A stretch of 9,708 nt of DNA, from NCBI GenBank assembly GCA_015904045.1, contig JABMDG010000053.1:15584-25291 (forward strand), written 5' to 3'. The first letter of the stretch is position 1, and each line of letters begins with the position of its first letter. Made by a program: the position numbers and the translations under genes. Origin of the DNA: Nitrospira sp. (GTDB lineage: Bacteria; Nitrospirota; Nitrospiria; Nitrospirales; Nitrospiraceae). Shown here piece by piece: positions 1 to 5,424 of this stretch. The notes beneath the pieces are model-generated. The model ran no database searches. It was given only the letters and a program-made list of their open reading frames with translations, and was not told the origin of the DNA.

Positions 1-1798
1 TACGCTGACGACGCCCGGGGTTGTGGAGGTCGGTGCGTTAGACGTGACCGTGAAAGATGTGCAGATTCCCTTCACGAAGCCACTGCCGGTGAGCGTGTCC
101 TTGACGCTGAACCGAACCGGCCATGTGGATGTGCGGGGGCAGGTTGCGGTCGAGCCGATGAAGGCCGACTTGGAGATAAAAATCACACAAATCGCCATCC
201 ATCCCTTTCAGCCCTACCTCGACCGATTCCTGGATGCCGATGTGAGAGAGGGCGCGATCGATCTCAACGGATCGGTTCAGTATGCCAAGGAACATCCCAA
301 GGGCCCGCTGCTTCGCTTTCAAGGCAATCTCGCCGTCAATCAGCTCCTGGTGACCGATCGGAAAGAATTTGAGGATGTGGGCTCGTGGAAATCGCTGGCG
401 TTTAATCGGGTGGCGTTGGATGTCGAGCCGACGGCGGTACGGATCGGCGAAATTCTGTGGCAGGAACCGGCGGTCCAGGCCGTCATGGAATCGGACGGCA
501 CATTGAATCTGTCGAAGCTGCTTGTGGCATCCCCGCCCGGTGACGCCCAGGGAGAACCGGCAAAGGACGACAGCCGGAAACCGGCGGCCAAAACTGATCC
601 GCTGACGATCATCGTGGATCAGGTCAAGCTGGTCAAGGCGAGGGCGATCTTTCGAGACTTGTCTGTGGAGCCGCCTGTGAAAACCGGGGTGACGGACTTC
701 GGTGGAACCATCAAGGGGCTCTCATCGAAGCAGATCAAAAAGGCGGATGTGGATTTAGCCGGCAAGATCGACCGTGCCGCGCCGCTGAAAATTGTGGGAA
801 AGATCAATCCACTGAGCGAGGACGCCTTTACCGATCTGGTCATCACGCTGCAAGGGATGGATGTGACCCCGGCCGGTCCCTACAGCGGTAAATATGCCGG
901 GTACGGATTGTCGAAAGGCAAGCTCTCCCTGGATTTGAAATACAAGATCTCGCAGCAGGTACTTGAGGCGGAAAATCTGGTGTCGGTCGATCAGTTGACG
1001 TTTGGGCAAAAGGTCGAAAGTCCGGATGCCACCTCGTTGCCCGTTCCGCTGTTAGTGGCGCTGTTGCAAGATCGCAAAGGGTTGATCGAGGTCGATCTGC
1101 CCATTCGGGGCAATCTTGCCGATCCGGATTTCAAATACGGCAGGGTTGTGATTTCGACCTTGCTCAATCTGCTCGGAAAGGTGGTTGCCTCGCCGTTTTC
1201 ATTATTGGGCAAACTTGTGCCGGGCGGGGGCAGCGGGGACGATCTGCAATTCGTCGAGTTTCAGCCCGGCAGCGCGGTCCTGGCGGACGATGAAGTGAAG
1301 AAACTTGCATTGCTGGAACAGGCCCTCGATGAGCGGGCCGGCCTGCGGCTGGATATCAAGGGAACATCCGATGCGGTGGTCGATGGAGCGGCCTTGCGCA
1401 AGCGCAAGTTGATGGACCGGCTGATGACGAAGATACGGCGTGAGCGTGGAAAGTCGGCAGAGCCGGTGGAGATTTCTGCGGAAGAGGAACAACGGTTTGT
1501 GGAGGAACTCTTTGCCGAACTACAGGCCAAACAGGCCGGCATGTCAGGGAAGACAGCCGAGCAGACTGAGTCGAAACCTCCGACGGCCGAAGAGATGAAG
1601 GAGCGCGTGCTCGCCGAAATCCCTGTTGCCGATGCTGATCTGGAATTTCTAGCCATGGAACGCGGCGAAGCAGTTCGTACGCGTCTATTAGAAAGTGGGA
1701 AGTTGGGGAGCGGGCGGGTGTTTCTCCTGGAGGCGGGCGCTGCCGATCCAGGCCACGAGCGCGTGCGTACACAGCTGGCCCTGGGAGCAGGGTCGTAG
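1..1798 (+). CDS. DUF748 (AsmA-like) envelope protein, C-terminal part
   Basis: The frame is open from the left edge (first full codon at position 2), so the true start lies outside; GTG at 23 is only an internal codon. About 598 residues are visible. The middle is beta-rich repetitive sequence typical of AsmA/DUF748 proteins. Counting from position 23, residues 325-375 carry the DUF748 hallmark (LTFGQKVESPDATSLPVP, then LVALLQDRKG and PIRGNLADPDFKYG). Residues 406-463 look like the OmpA-type terminal block (LQFVEFQPGSAVL, then GTSDAVVDGAALRKRKL), and the final 25 residues (RVFLLEAG...) fit the last strand of that block. A charged, Glu/Lys-rich stretch lies between. DUF748 proteins are envelope proteins thought to act in the periplasm; the exact role is unknown. 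A second, truncated copy of the last third lies at 2895-3704, about 78% identical by eye. The gene converges on the pentapeptide gene at 1931. Confidence 0.85.
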   Translation, partial: TLTTPGVVEVGALDVTVKDVQIPFTKPLPVSVSLTLNRTGHVDVRGQVAVEPMKADLEIKITQIAIHPFQPYLDRFLDADVREGAIDLNGSVQYAKEHPKGPLLRFQGNLAVNQLLVTDRKEFEDVGSWKSLAFNRVALDVEPTAVRIGEILWQEPAVQAVMESDGTLNLSKLLVASPPGDAQGEPAKDDSRKPAAKTDPLTIIVDQVKLVKARAIFRDLSVEPPVKTGVTDFGGTIKGLSSKQIKKADVDLAGKIDRAAPLKIVGKINPLSEDAFTDLVITLQGMDVTPAGPYSGKYAGYGLSKGKLSLDLKYKISQQVLEAENLVSVDQLTFGQKVESPDATSLPVPLLVALLQDRKGLIEVDLPIRGNLADPDFKYGRVVISTLLNLLGKVVASPFSLLGKLVPGGGSGDDLQFVEFQPGSAVLADDEVKKLALLEQALDERAGLRLDIKGTSDAVVDGAALRKRKLMDRLMTKIRRERGKSAEPVEISAEEEQRFVEELFAELQAKQAGMSGKTAEQTESKPPTAEEMKERVLAEIPVADADLEFLAMERGEAVRTRLLESGKLGSGRVFLLEAGAADPGHERVRTQLALGAGS

Positions 1799-1804
1799 GG
1801 CACG

Positions 1805-1932
1805 GCGGGACAAGCGAGACCAGCGGGACAAGCGAGACTGGCGGGACTGGCGCGACTTGCGAGAGAGGCGAGACGGGCCTGAGACCTCCGTTTCTTGAGT
1901 CGCGCTTGTCGCGCACGCTGCACGTCCCGCTC
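1805..1932. repeat. 9-bp GCGRGACNN foldback array, copy A
   Basis: Eight head-to-tail 9-bp units run from 1805 to 1876 (gcgggacaa, gcgagacca, gcgggacaa, gcgagactg and so on). After a 22-nt non-repeat stretch, the reverse-complement unit (gtcgcgctt, gtcgcgcac, then a shortened unit, then gtcccgctc) occupies 1899-1932. The two arms can fold into a long imperfect hairpin. It fills the gap between the convergent DUF748 and pentapeptide stop codons and overlaps the pentapeptide stop by two bases, so it may end transcription in both directions. The same design recurs at 2352-2515. Confidence 0.85.
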
Positions 1933-2290
1933 ACTTCACCCCGTACCGCATTCTGGTGCCATGCAGGAGGGACAGTTCGATTTCCGGTGCGCTCAGCTCA
2001 GGCGGGAATAAGCAGCCGGAGATCTTGCAGGCATTGATACTGGCGCCGTCCAAATTGGCTTTGCTCATGTCCACACCGCGCAGGTCGCTTTGCCGGAAGT
2101 AGCAATCGCGGAAATCAAGCCCGGCCGCATCCAATCCCCTGAGATCCAGTCCCCGCAGGTCGCACCCACGAAGATCGCACTTGTCGCCGGCGGCCTTCTT
2201 GACGTTGAATTCTTTGATGCAGCCTTCGCGGAGCATCAGGTACATAGGATCATTCGAAATACGGAGGGACGTTCTTGATGCGTCTGTCAT
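1931..2290 (-). CDS. Small pentapeptide-repeat protein, copy 1
   Basis: 119-aa cytoplasmic-looking protein with no signal peptide or membrane segment. An N-terminal conserved stretch (ISNDPMYLMLREGCIKEFN, residues 11-29) precedes about eleven pentapeptide units from residue 38 to 92 (CDLRG, CDLRG, LDLRG, LDAAG, LDFRD, CYFRQ, SDLRG ...). The protein ends in HGTRMRY near residues 110-116. Pentapeptide repeats form a right-handed beta-helix; some family members bind proteins such as gyrase, but most, including this short type, have no known job. I chose ATG at 2290 because GGGAG lies 8 nt upstream and the N-terminus then matches copy 2; ATG at 2305 would add five residues. The gene is convergent with DUF748 and divergent from the peroxiredoxin fragment. 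Confidence 0.85.
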   Translation of the reverse strand: MTDASRTSLRISNDPMYLMLREGCIKEFNVKKAAGDKCDLRGCDLRGLDLRGLDAAGLDFRDCYFRQSDLRGVDMSKANLDGASINACKISGCLFPPELSAPEIELSLLHGTRMRYGVK

Positions 2291-2324
2291 ATCAGATGCT
2301 CCCATCGAGGGGGTCTGGAGGCTC

Positions 2325-2353
2325 TATCGGTTCGGCAGGAAAGAATCTTGAGC
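2325..2353. promoter_or_regulatory. Conserved 29-bp block upstream of pentapeptide gene 1
   Basis: TATCGG...GAATCTTGAGC matches 4192-4220 upstream of pentapeptide gene 2, with mismatches only in the middle, while sequence to its right is wholly different in the two modules. It sits 35-63 nt before the start codon on the minus strand, where promoter elements are expected, but I see no convincing -35/-10 pair in it. Confidence 0.35.
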
Positions 2354-2515
2354 GGGACGAGCGGGAGTGGCGGGACTAGCGTGACTGCAGGACGAGCGAG
2401 ACGAGCGGGACGAGCGAGACTGGCGCGACGTGCGAGACACGCAAGACTGGCCTAAAATATATCTTCCCAAGTCACGCCTCTCGCGCCCGTCGCGCACCTC
2501 GCGCGCGTCCCGCTC
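2352..2515. repeat. 9-bp GCGRGACNN foldback array, copy B
   Basis: Eleven units run from 2352 to 2449 (one shortened to 8 nt at 2388-2395), followed by GCCT and an AT-rich loop (taaaatatat) and then five inverted units at 2471-2515 (gtcacgcct ... gtcgcgcac ... gtcccgctc). It has the same orientation and layout as copy A, and both end in GTCCCGCTC. Together with the conserved block at 2325-2353 and the candidate promoter at 2528-2557 it accounts for most of the 335-nt gene-free gap between the divergent pentapeptide and Prx genes. Confidence 0.85.
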
Positions 2516-2527
2516 CTATCCGCCCCC

Positions 2528-2557
2528 TTGCGCTTGTCCTGGGCAGCACAGTATCGT
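2528..2557 (+). promoter_or_regulatory. Candidate sigma70-type promoter of Prx copy 1
   Basis: TTGCGC (2528-2533) and TATCGT (2552-2557) are 18 nt apart. Both hexamers, the spacing and adjoining bases (GCRCAGTATCGTA) are kept upstream of Prx copy 2 at 4341-4370, although the sequence to the left differs completely. Conservation across the duplication supports function; the hexamer matches themselves are moderate. The start codon is 68 nt beyond the -10. Confidence 0.45.
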
Positions 2558-2625
2558 AAGCAGTAACTAACAGGGGTGATGCAGCGCTCCATCTTCTTGT
2601 AAAACAAATCTATACGGAGGTCATC

Positions 2626-2904
2626 ATGGCAATCAGATTGGGAGACGACGCGCCGAACTTTACGGCGGACACGACAGAGGGGACGATCAATTTTCACGAA
2701 TGGCTCGGTAACGGCTGGGGCATCCTGTTTTCCCATCCGAAAGACTTTACCCCTGTGTGCACGACAGAGTTGGGGACTGTAGCCAAAATTATGCCGGAGT
2801 TGAAGAAGCGGGGGGTCAAGGTTATCGCGGTCAGCGTCGATCCGCTCGACTCTCACCAGGGCTGGGTCAAGGATAACGCTGACCTCATCGGGCAGATCAA
2901 TTGA
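2626..2904 (+). pseudogene. Prx6-type peroxiredoxin, 3'-truncated copy
   Basis: A good ribosome site (GGAGG at 2616-2620, 5 nt before ATG) opens a 92-codon frame. Residues 1-80 are almost identical to the intact enzyme at 4435 (differences N29/T, G30/S and Q78/K), including the active-site motif DFTPVCTTEL with peroxidatic Cys45. After Asp83 the similarity stops and nine unrelated residues lead to TGA at 2902. Missing are the conserved Arg of VRSVF (Arg122 in the intact copy) and the whole C-terminal half needed for the Prx fold and dimer, so it should not be an active peroxidase. The end is fused to DUF748 sequence in another frame. Hand counting the 80 shared codons gives about 26 synonymous differences against 3 that change the residue, so this copy probably evolved as a working gene before truncation. 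Confidence 0.85.
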
Positions 2905-3704
2905 CGTTCGGCCAAAAAGTCGACAGCCCGGATGCGACCTCGCTGCCTGTGCCGCTGCTGGTGGCGCTGCTCAAGGACCGCAAAGGACTGATCGAGATCG
3001 ATATGCCTATTCGAGGCAACCTTGCCGATCCGGATTTCAAATACGGCAAGGTCGTCATTTCGACGTTGCTGAATCTGCTCGGGAAGGTCGTGGCATCGCC
3101 CTTCACGCTGTTAGGTAAGCTCGCGCCGGGCGGCGGGAGCGGGGAGGATCTGCAGTTCATCGAGTTTCAACCAGGCAGCGCCTCGTTGAAAGCCGAAGAC
3201 ATGAAGAAACTCGAGACGCTGGAGCAGGCGCTCGATGAGCGGGCCGGGCTGCGGCTGGAGATCAAAGGGACGTCCGATATCGTGCTCGATGGGGCGGCAT
3301 TGCGCCAACGCAAGTTGATCGATCGGCTTGCGACCAAGAAGCGCCGGGCGGGGGGCAAGGCGGTTGCGCCGGAGGACATCACCGCGGAGGAGGAGCAACG
3401 GTTTGTGGAGGAACTCTTTGCCGAATGGCAAGCCAAACAGGCGGCTGCGGGAGAGAAGACGCCGGAGGGGACCGAAGCGAAACCTCCGACACCAGAGGAG
3501 ATGAAGCAGCGAGTGCTCGCCGAAATTCCCATCACAGACCTCGACTTGGAATCACTGGCGAGGGACCGAGGCGAAGCGGTGCGCAACCGCCTGTTGGAAA
3601 GCGGGAAGCTGACCAGCGAGAGGGTATTTGTGCTGGAAGCCGGCGCTGCCGAGCCAGGCCACGAGCTGGTGCGCACGCAGCTGGCGCTGGGAGCCGGATT
3701 GTAA
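2895..3704 (+). pseudogene. DUF748 protein, 5'-truncated copy
   Basis: Similarity to the upstream DUF748 gene starts at GATCAATTGACG (2895), matching position 989, and continues to the stop at 3702-3704. About two thirds or more of a normal DUF748 gene is absent. The remaining ~269 codons are intact, keep the DATSLPVPLLVALL block and the OmpA-like end, and show no internal stop. No Shine-Dalgarno precedes TTG at 2901, but that TTG overlaps the TGA of the Prx fragment (TTGA, 2901-2904), so re-initiation after the Prx fragment could express a 267-aa piece. Without a signal peptide such a piece would stay in the cytoplasm. I call it a remnant; an expressed domain fragment is the alternative. Confidence 0.8.
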
Positions 3705-3792
3705 AGCGTATCTTGTGAAGCGTGAAGCGCAGGAAGGAAACGAGTGCGTCACATCTTGTTTGCGAGCTAAGCTTCACGAACGACGAAGTACG
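3701..3792. repeat. 93-bp intergenic repeat, copy C
   Basis: About 83% identical (15 mismatches and one 1-nt indel, hand aligned) to 4230-4322. It contains GTGAAGCGTGAAGCGCAGGA, a fully conserved CATCTTGTTTGCGAG core and a terminal TTCACG...CGACGA. GTGAAGC near the left and GCTTCAC near the right can pair as a stem. It begins at the DUF748 stop codon and ends at the pentapeptide stop codon, filling the whole convergent gap. It has no similarity to the 9-bp array that fills the same gap in the first module. Confidence 0.8.
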
Positions 3793-4158
3793 TCAGCGCA
3801 CCCGGTATCGCATCCTCGTACCATGCAGGAGGGAGAGCTCAATCTCCGAGGCGCTCAACTCCCGTGGAAACAGCACACCGGAGATCTTGCAGGCGTTGAT
3901 GCTGGCGCCGTCCATGTGCGCCTTGCTTAAGTCCACGCCCCGCAGATCGCTCTGCCGAAAATAGCAATCGCTGAAGTCAAGGCCGTCGGCGTCCAACCCC
4001 CGCAGATCGAGCCCTCGGAGATCGCAGCCGCGCAGATCGCACTTGTCGCCGGACGCTTTCTTGGCGTTGAATTCCTTGATGCAGCCTTCCCGCAGCATCC
4101 GATACATCGGGTCGTTCGAGATATGGAGTTTGGTTCGCGCAGGGTCTGCGTTGTCCAT
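3793..4158 (-). CDS. Small pentapeptide-repeat protein, copy 2
   Basis: 121-aa paralogue of the gene at 1931-2290, about 84% identical. It has the same parts: the N-terminal segment ISNDPMYRMLREGCIKEFN (residues 14-32), about eleven pentapeptides at residues 40-94 and the HGTRMRY end. No signal peptide is present. The frame stays open back to 4284, but I start at ATG 4158: a G7 run lies 7-13 nt upstream as a Shine-Dalgarno-like site, the N-terminus then matches copy 1, and the extra upstream codons read through the 93-bp repeat. ATG at 4173 is a less likely alternative. Function unknown; a beta-helix interaction protein is expected from the repeats. It is divergent from the intact Prx gene, with 276 nt between starts, as in the first module. 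Confidence 0.85.
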   Translation of the reverse strand: MDNADPARTKLHISNDPMYRMLREGCIKEFNAKKASGDKCDLRGCDLRGLDLRGLDADGLDFSDCYFRQSDLRGVDLSKAHMDGASINACKISGVLFPRELSASEIELSLLHGTRMRYRVR

Positions 4159-4191
4159 GGCCTGCCCCCCCATTGAGATTTCTGTAGGCGG

Positions 4192-4220
4192 TATCGGCTT
4201 GACGGGTGAGAATCTTGAGC
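4192..4220. promoter_or_regulatory. Conserved 29-bp block upstream of pentapeptide gene 2
   Basis: Partner of 2325-2353 (TATCGG...GAATCTTGAGC). It lies 34-62 nt upstream of the start on the minus strand. Conservation stops at its right edge, where the unrelated repeats begin in each module. Confidence 0.35.
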
Positions 4221-4229
4221 CCCAGCGGT

Positions 4230-4322
4230 GTGAAGCGTATTTCGTGAAGCGTGAAGCGCAGGAAGGAAAGCGAGCCTGTCCCATCTTGTTTGCGAGAGAC
4301 GTTTCACGGGCGACGAGATACG
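4230..4322. repeat. 93-bp intergenic repeat, copy D
   Basis: Direct repeat of 3701-3792, in the same orientation, so the two copies bracket pentapeptide gene 2. CGTGAA (4244-4249) and TTCACG (4303-4308) can pair. It lies in the divergent gap just upstream of the candidate Prx promoter. Recombination between C and D would delete the pentapeptide gene. Confidence 0.8.
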
Positions 4323-4340
4323 GGCAACGAAAAAGGCCTC

Positions 4341-4370
4341 TTGCGCTCGTCTCGAGCGGCGCAGTATCGT
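4341..4370 (+). promoter_or_regulatory. Candidate sigma70-type promoter of the intact Prx gene
   Basis: TTGCGC (4341-4346), 18 nt, then TATCGT (4365-4370), matching 2528-2557 in hexamers and spacing. The start codon is 64 nt downstream of the -10. No OxyR- or PerR-like operator is evident to me. Confidence 0.45.
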
Positions 4371-4434
4371 AGTTGGGTCAGTCTCGTGCGGTCGAATCAC
4401 GGGATCATTTTTTACCGATAACAGGGAGGGTATC

Positions 4435-5070
4435 ATGGCTATCAGGTTGGGCGACGACGCGCCGAATTTTACGGCGGACACGACGGAAGGTACGATCAAT
4501 TTCCACGAATGGCTCGGCACTAGTTGGGGCATCCTGTTTTCCCATCCGAAAGACTTCACGCCCGTCTGCACCACGGAGTTGGGAACGGTGGCCAAGATCA
4601 TGCCGGAGTTGAAGAAGCGGGGAGTCAAAGTGATTGCGGTCAGCGTCGATCCGCTCGATTCCCACAAGGGCTGGATCAACGACATCAACGAAACGCAGAA
4701 GACGACGATGAACTATCCCATCATCGCCGATCCGGACAAGAAGGTGGCCACCCTCTATGACATGATCCATCCGAACGCCATCGATAATATGACGGTGCGG
4801 TCGGTATTCATCATCGGGCCGGATAAAAAGGTGAAGCTCACCCTGACCTATCCCGCGTCGTGTGGGCGGAACTTCGATGAGCTGCTGCGCGTCGTCGATT
4901 CGCTCCAACTGACCTCGAAATTTAAGGTGGCGACGCCGGCCAATTGGAGGGACGGGGAGGACTGCATTATTACACCGGCCGTGAACGACGAGGAAGCCAA
5001 GTCGCTGTTCCCGAAAGGCTTCAAGACAGTGAAGCCCTATCTCCGCTATACGCCGCAGCCGAACAGATAG
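4435..5070 (+). CDS. Prx6-type (1-Cys) peroxiredoxin
   Basis: 211-aa cytoplasmic thiol peroxidase expected to reduce hydrogen peroxide and alkyl hydroperoxides. The AhpC/TSA fold starts at residue 1; Pro38, Thr42 and peroxidatic Cys45 form the DFTPVCTTE motif, and Arg122 in VRSVFIIGPDKK is the expected active-site arginine. The long C-terminal part (GRNFDELLRVVDSLQLT at 144-160, then FPKGF.TVKPYLRYTPQP to the end) marks the Prx6 subgroup, not AhpC or BCP, and the length is usual for that group. ATG 4435 is preceded by GGGAGGG (4424-4430). Two more cysteines, Cys143 (YPASCGRN) and Cys177 (GEDCII), are present; whether either resolves Cys45 is not known. The gene is divergent from pentapeptide copy 2 and is followed by a hairpin at 5093. 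A truncated sister lies at 2626. Confidence 0.92.
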   Translation: MAIRLGDDAPNFTADTTEGTINFHEWLGTSWGILFSHPKDFTPVCTTELGTVAKIMPELKKRGVKVIAVSVDPLDSHKGWINDINETQKTTMNYPIIADPDKKVATLYDMIHPNAIDNMTVRSVFIIGPDKKVKLTLTYPASCGRNFDELLRVVDSLQLTSKFKVATPANWRDGEDCIITPAVNDEEAKSLFPKGFKTVKPYLRYTPQPNR

Positions 5071-5092
5071 CGAACGGTTCGATACATCGCAA

Positions 5093-5121
5093 GGCGGGAG
5101 CCATGCATCGCGGCTCCCGCC
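5093..5121 (+). terminator. Hairpin downstream of the Prx gene
   Basis: GGCGGGAGCC (5093-5102) and GGCTCCCGCC (5112-5121) form a perfect 10-bp GC-rich stem with a 9-nt loop, 22 nt after the Prx stop. There is no clear T-run behind it (gaggtgattta), so it may be a weak intrinsic terminator or an mRNA 3'-end stabiliser. Confidence 0.6.
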
Positions 5122-5264
5122 GAGGTGATTTAAGAATATGGCGGCATACGTGGAAGACCGAATAGCAGTTGAGGTAGGCCTGCCAAAGTTTTTGCCAGTA
5201 ACGGCATGACTATTGAATAAGCTTTCCCCTCCGCCTGAGTGTGACCCACTGCCAAAAATTGTTC

Positions 5265-5293
5265 TTGAAGTAATCGTCCAATTTGGGCATACT
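5265..5293 (+). promoter_or_regulatory. Candidate porin promoter
   Basis: TTGAAG (5265-5270), 17 nt, then CATACT (5288-5293): four of six matches in each hexamer at ideal spacing. It would give a leader of about 125 nt, with a C7 run right after the -10. Not conserved elsewhere in the window, so support is limited. Confidence 0.35.
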
Positions 5294-5424
5294 CCCCCCC
5301 GTTTTCAACTTCTGTGAGTTTTCTTTCGAATTCGAGGGTTTCGTAGTAGTAGAAGAGCAAAGTGGAACAACGGGGAGTCTGGCAATTGTTTCTATCACTT
5401 CATTTCACAAGGGAGGCTGCCATA

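Larger units (their letters stand above)
989..2874. repeat. Tandem module duplication, copy 1
   Basis: From DUF748 codon GAT at 989 through codon 83 of the truncated peroxiredoxin, the order and orientation (DUF748 3' end >, < pentapeptide gene, Prx >) match copy 2 at 2895-4683. Coding parts align without large gaps: the pentapeptide proteins are about 84% identical and the first 80 Prx residues differ at 3 positions. The intergenic repeats do not align between copies. Offsets between matching points are 1906, 1868 and 1809 nt, the change coming from spacer lengths. Divergence is too high for an assembly duplicate. Confidence 0.9.
2895..4683. repeat. Tandem module duplication, copy 2
   Basis: Second copy of the DUF748 3' end, pentapeptide gene and Prx gene. 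It lines up with 989-2874. Unlike copy 1, its Prx gene runs on to a normal end at 5070, while its DUF748 gene lacks the 5' part. The missing pieces are complementary: the Prx gene of copy 1 has lost its 3' end and the DUF748 gene of copy 2 its 5' end, as expected if one deletion removed the segment between them in a longer tandem array. Confidence 0.9.
5071..5424. other. Gene-poor 354-nt gap before the porin gene
   Basis: After the hairpin at 5093-5121 the sequence becomes clearly richer in A+T than its surroundings. It holds a candidate promoter at 5265-5293, a C7 run at 5294-5300 and a short TAG/TAC-like microsatellite (gtagtagtag, 5343-5352). A minus-strand open frame at 5130-5360 (76 codons, TTG start, no ribosome site) is not convincing. 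I see no known RNA gene or riboswitch here. Confidence 0.6.

Noticed and set aside
1261..1934. Minus-strand frames over the DUF748 end, Ser/Arg- or Pro/Val-rich
   Set aside because: Low-complexity residues arise from the 9-bp repeat and GC-rich antisense reading; the plus strand holds the real gene.
1805..2515. CRISPR array
   Set aside because: Units are only 9 bp with no unique spacers, and each array folds back on itself.
4159..4284. N-terminal extension of pentapeptide copy 2 up to 4284
   Set aside because: The extension translates the 93-bp repeat, lacks a counterpart in copy 1, and a better start exists at 4158.
2626..5070. Transposon or integron explanation for the duplicated module
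   Set aside because: No transposase, terminal inverted repeats around the whole unit or attC-like sites are visible; tandem duplication plus deletion is sufficient.
5130..5360. 76-codon minus-strand frame as a small gene
   Set aside because: TTG start without Shine-Dalgarno and no recognisable family; kept only as a low-interest observation.
5362..5424. Upstream GTG start for the porin
   Set aside because: It would put 21 residues before a textbook signal peptide, and the ATG at 5425 has its own GGGAGG.
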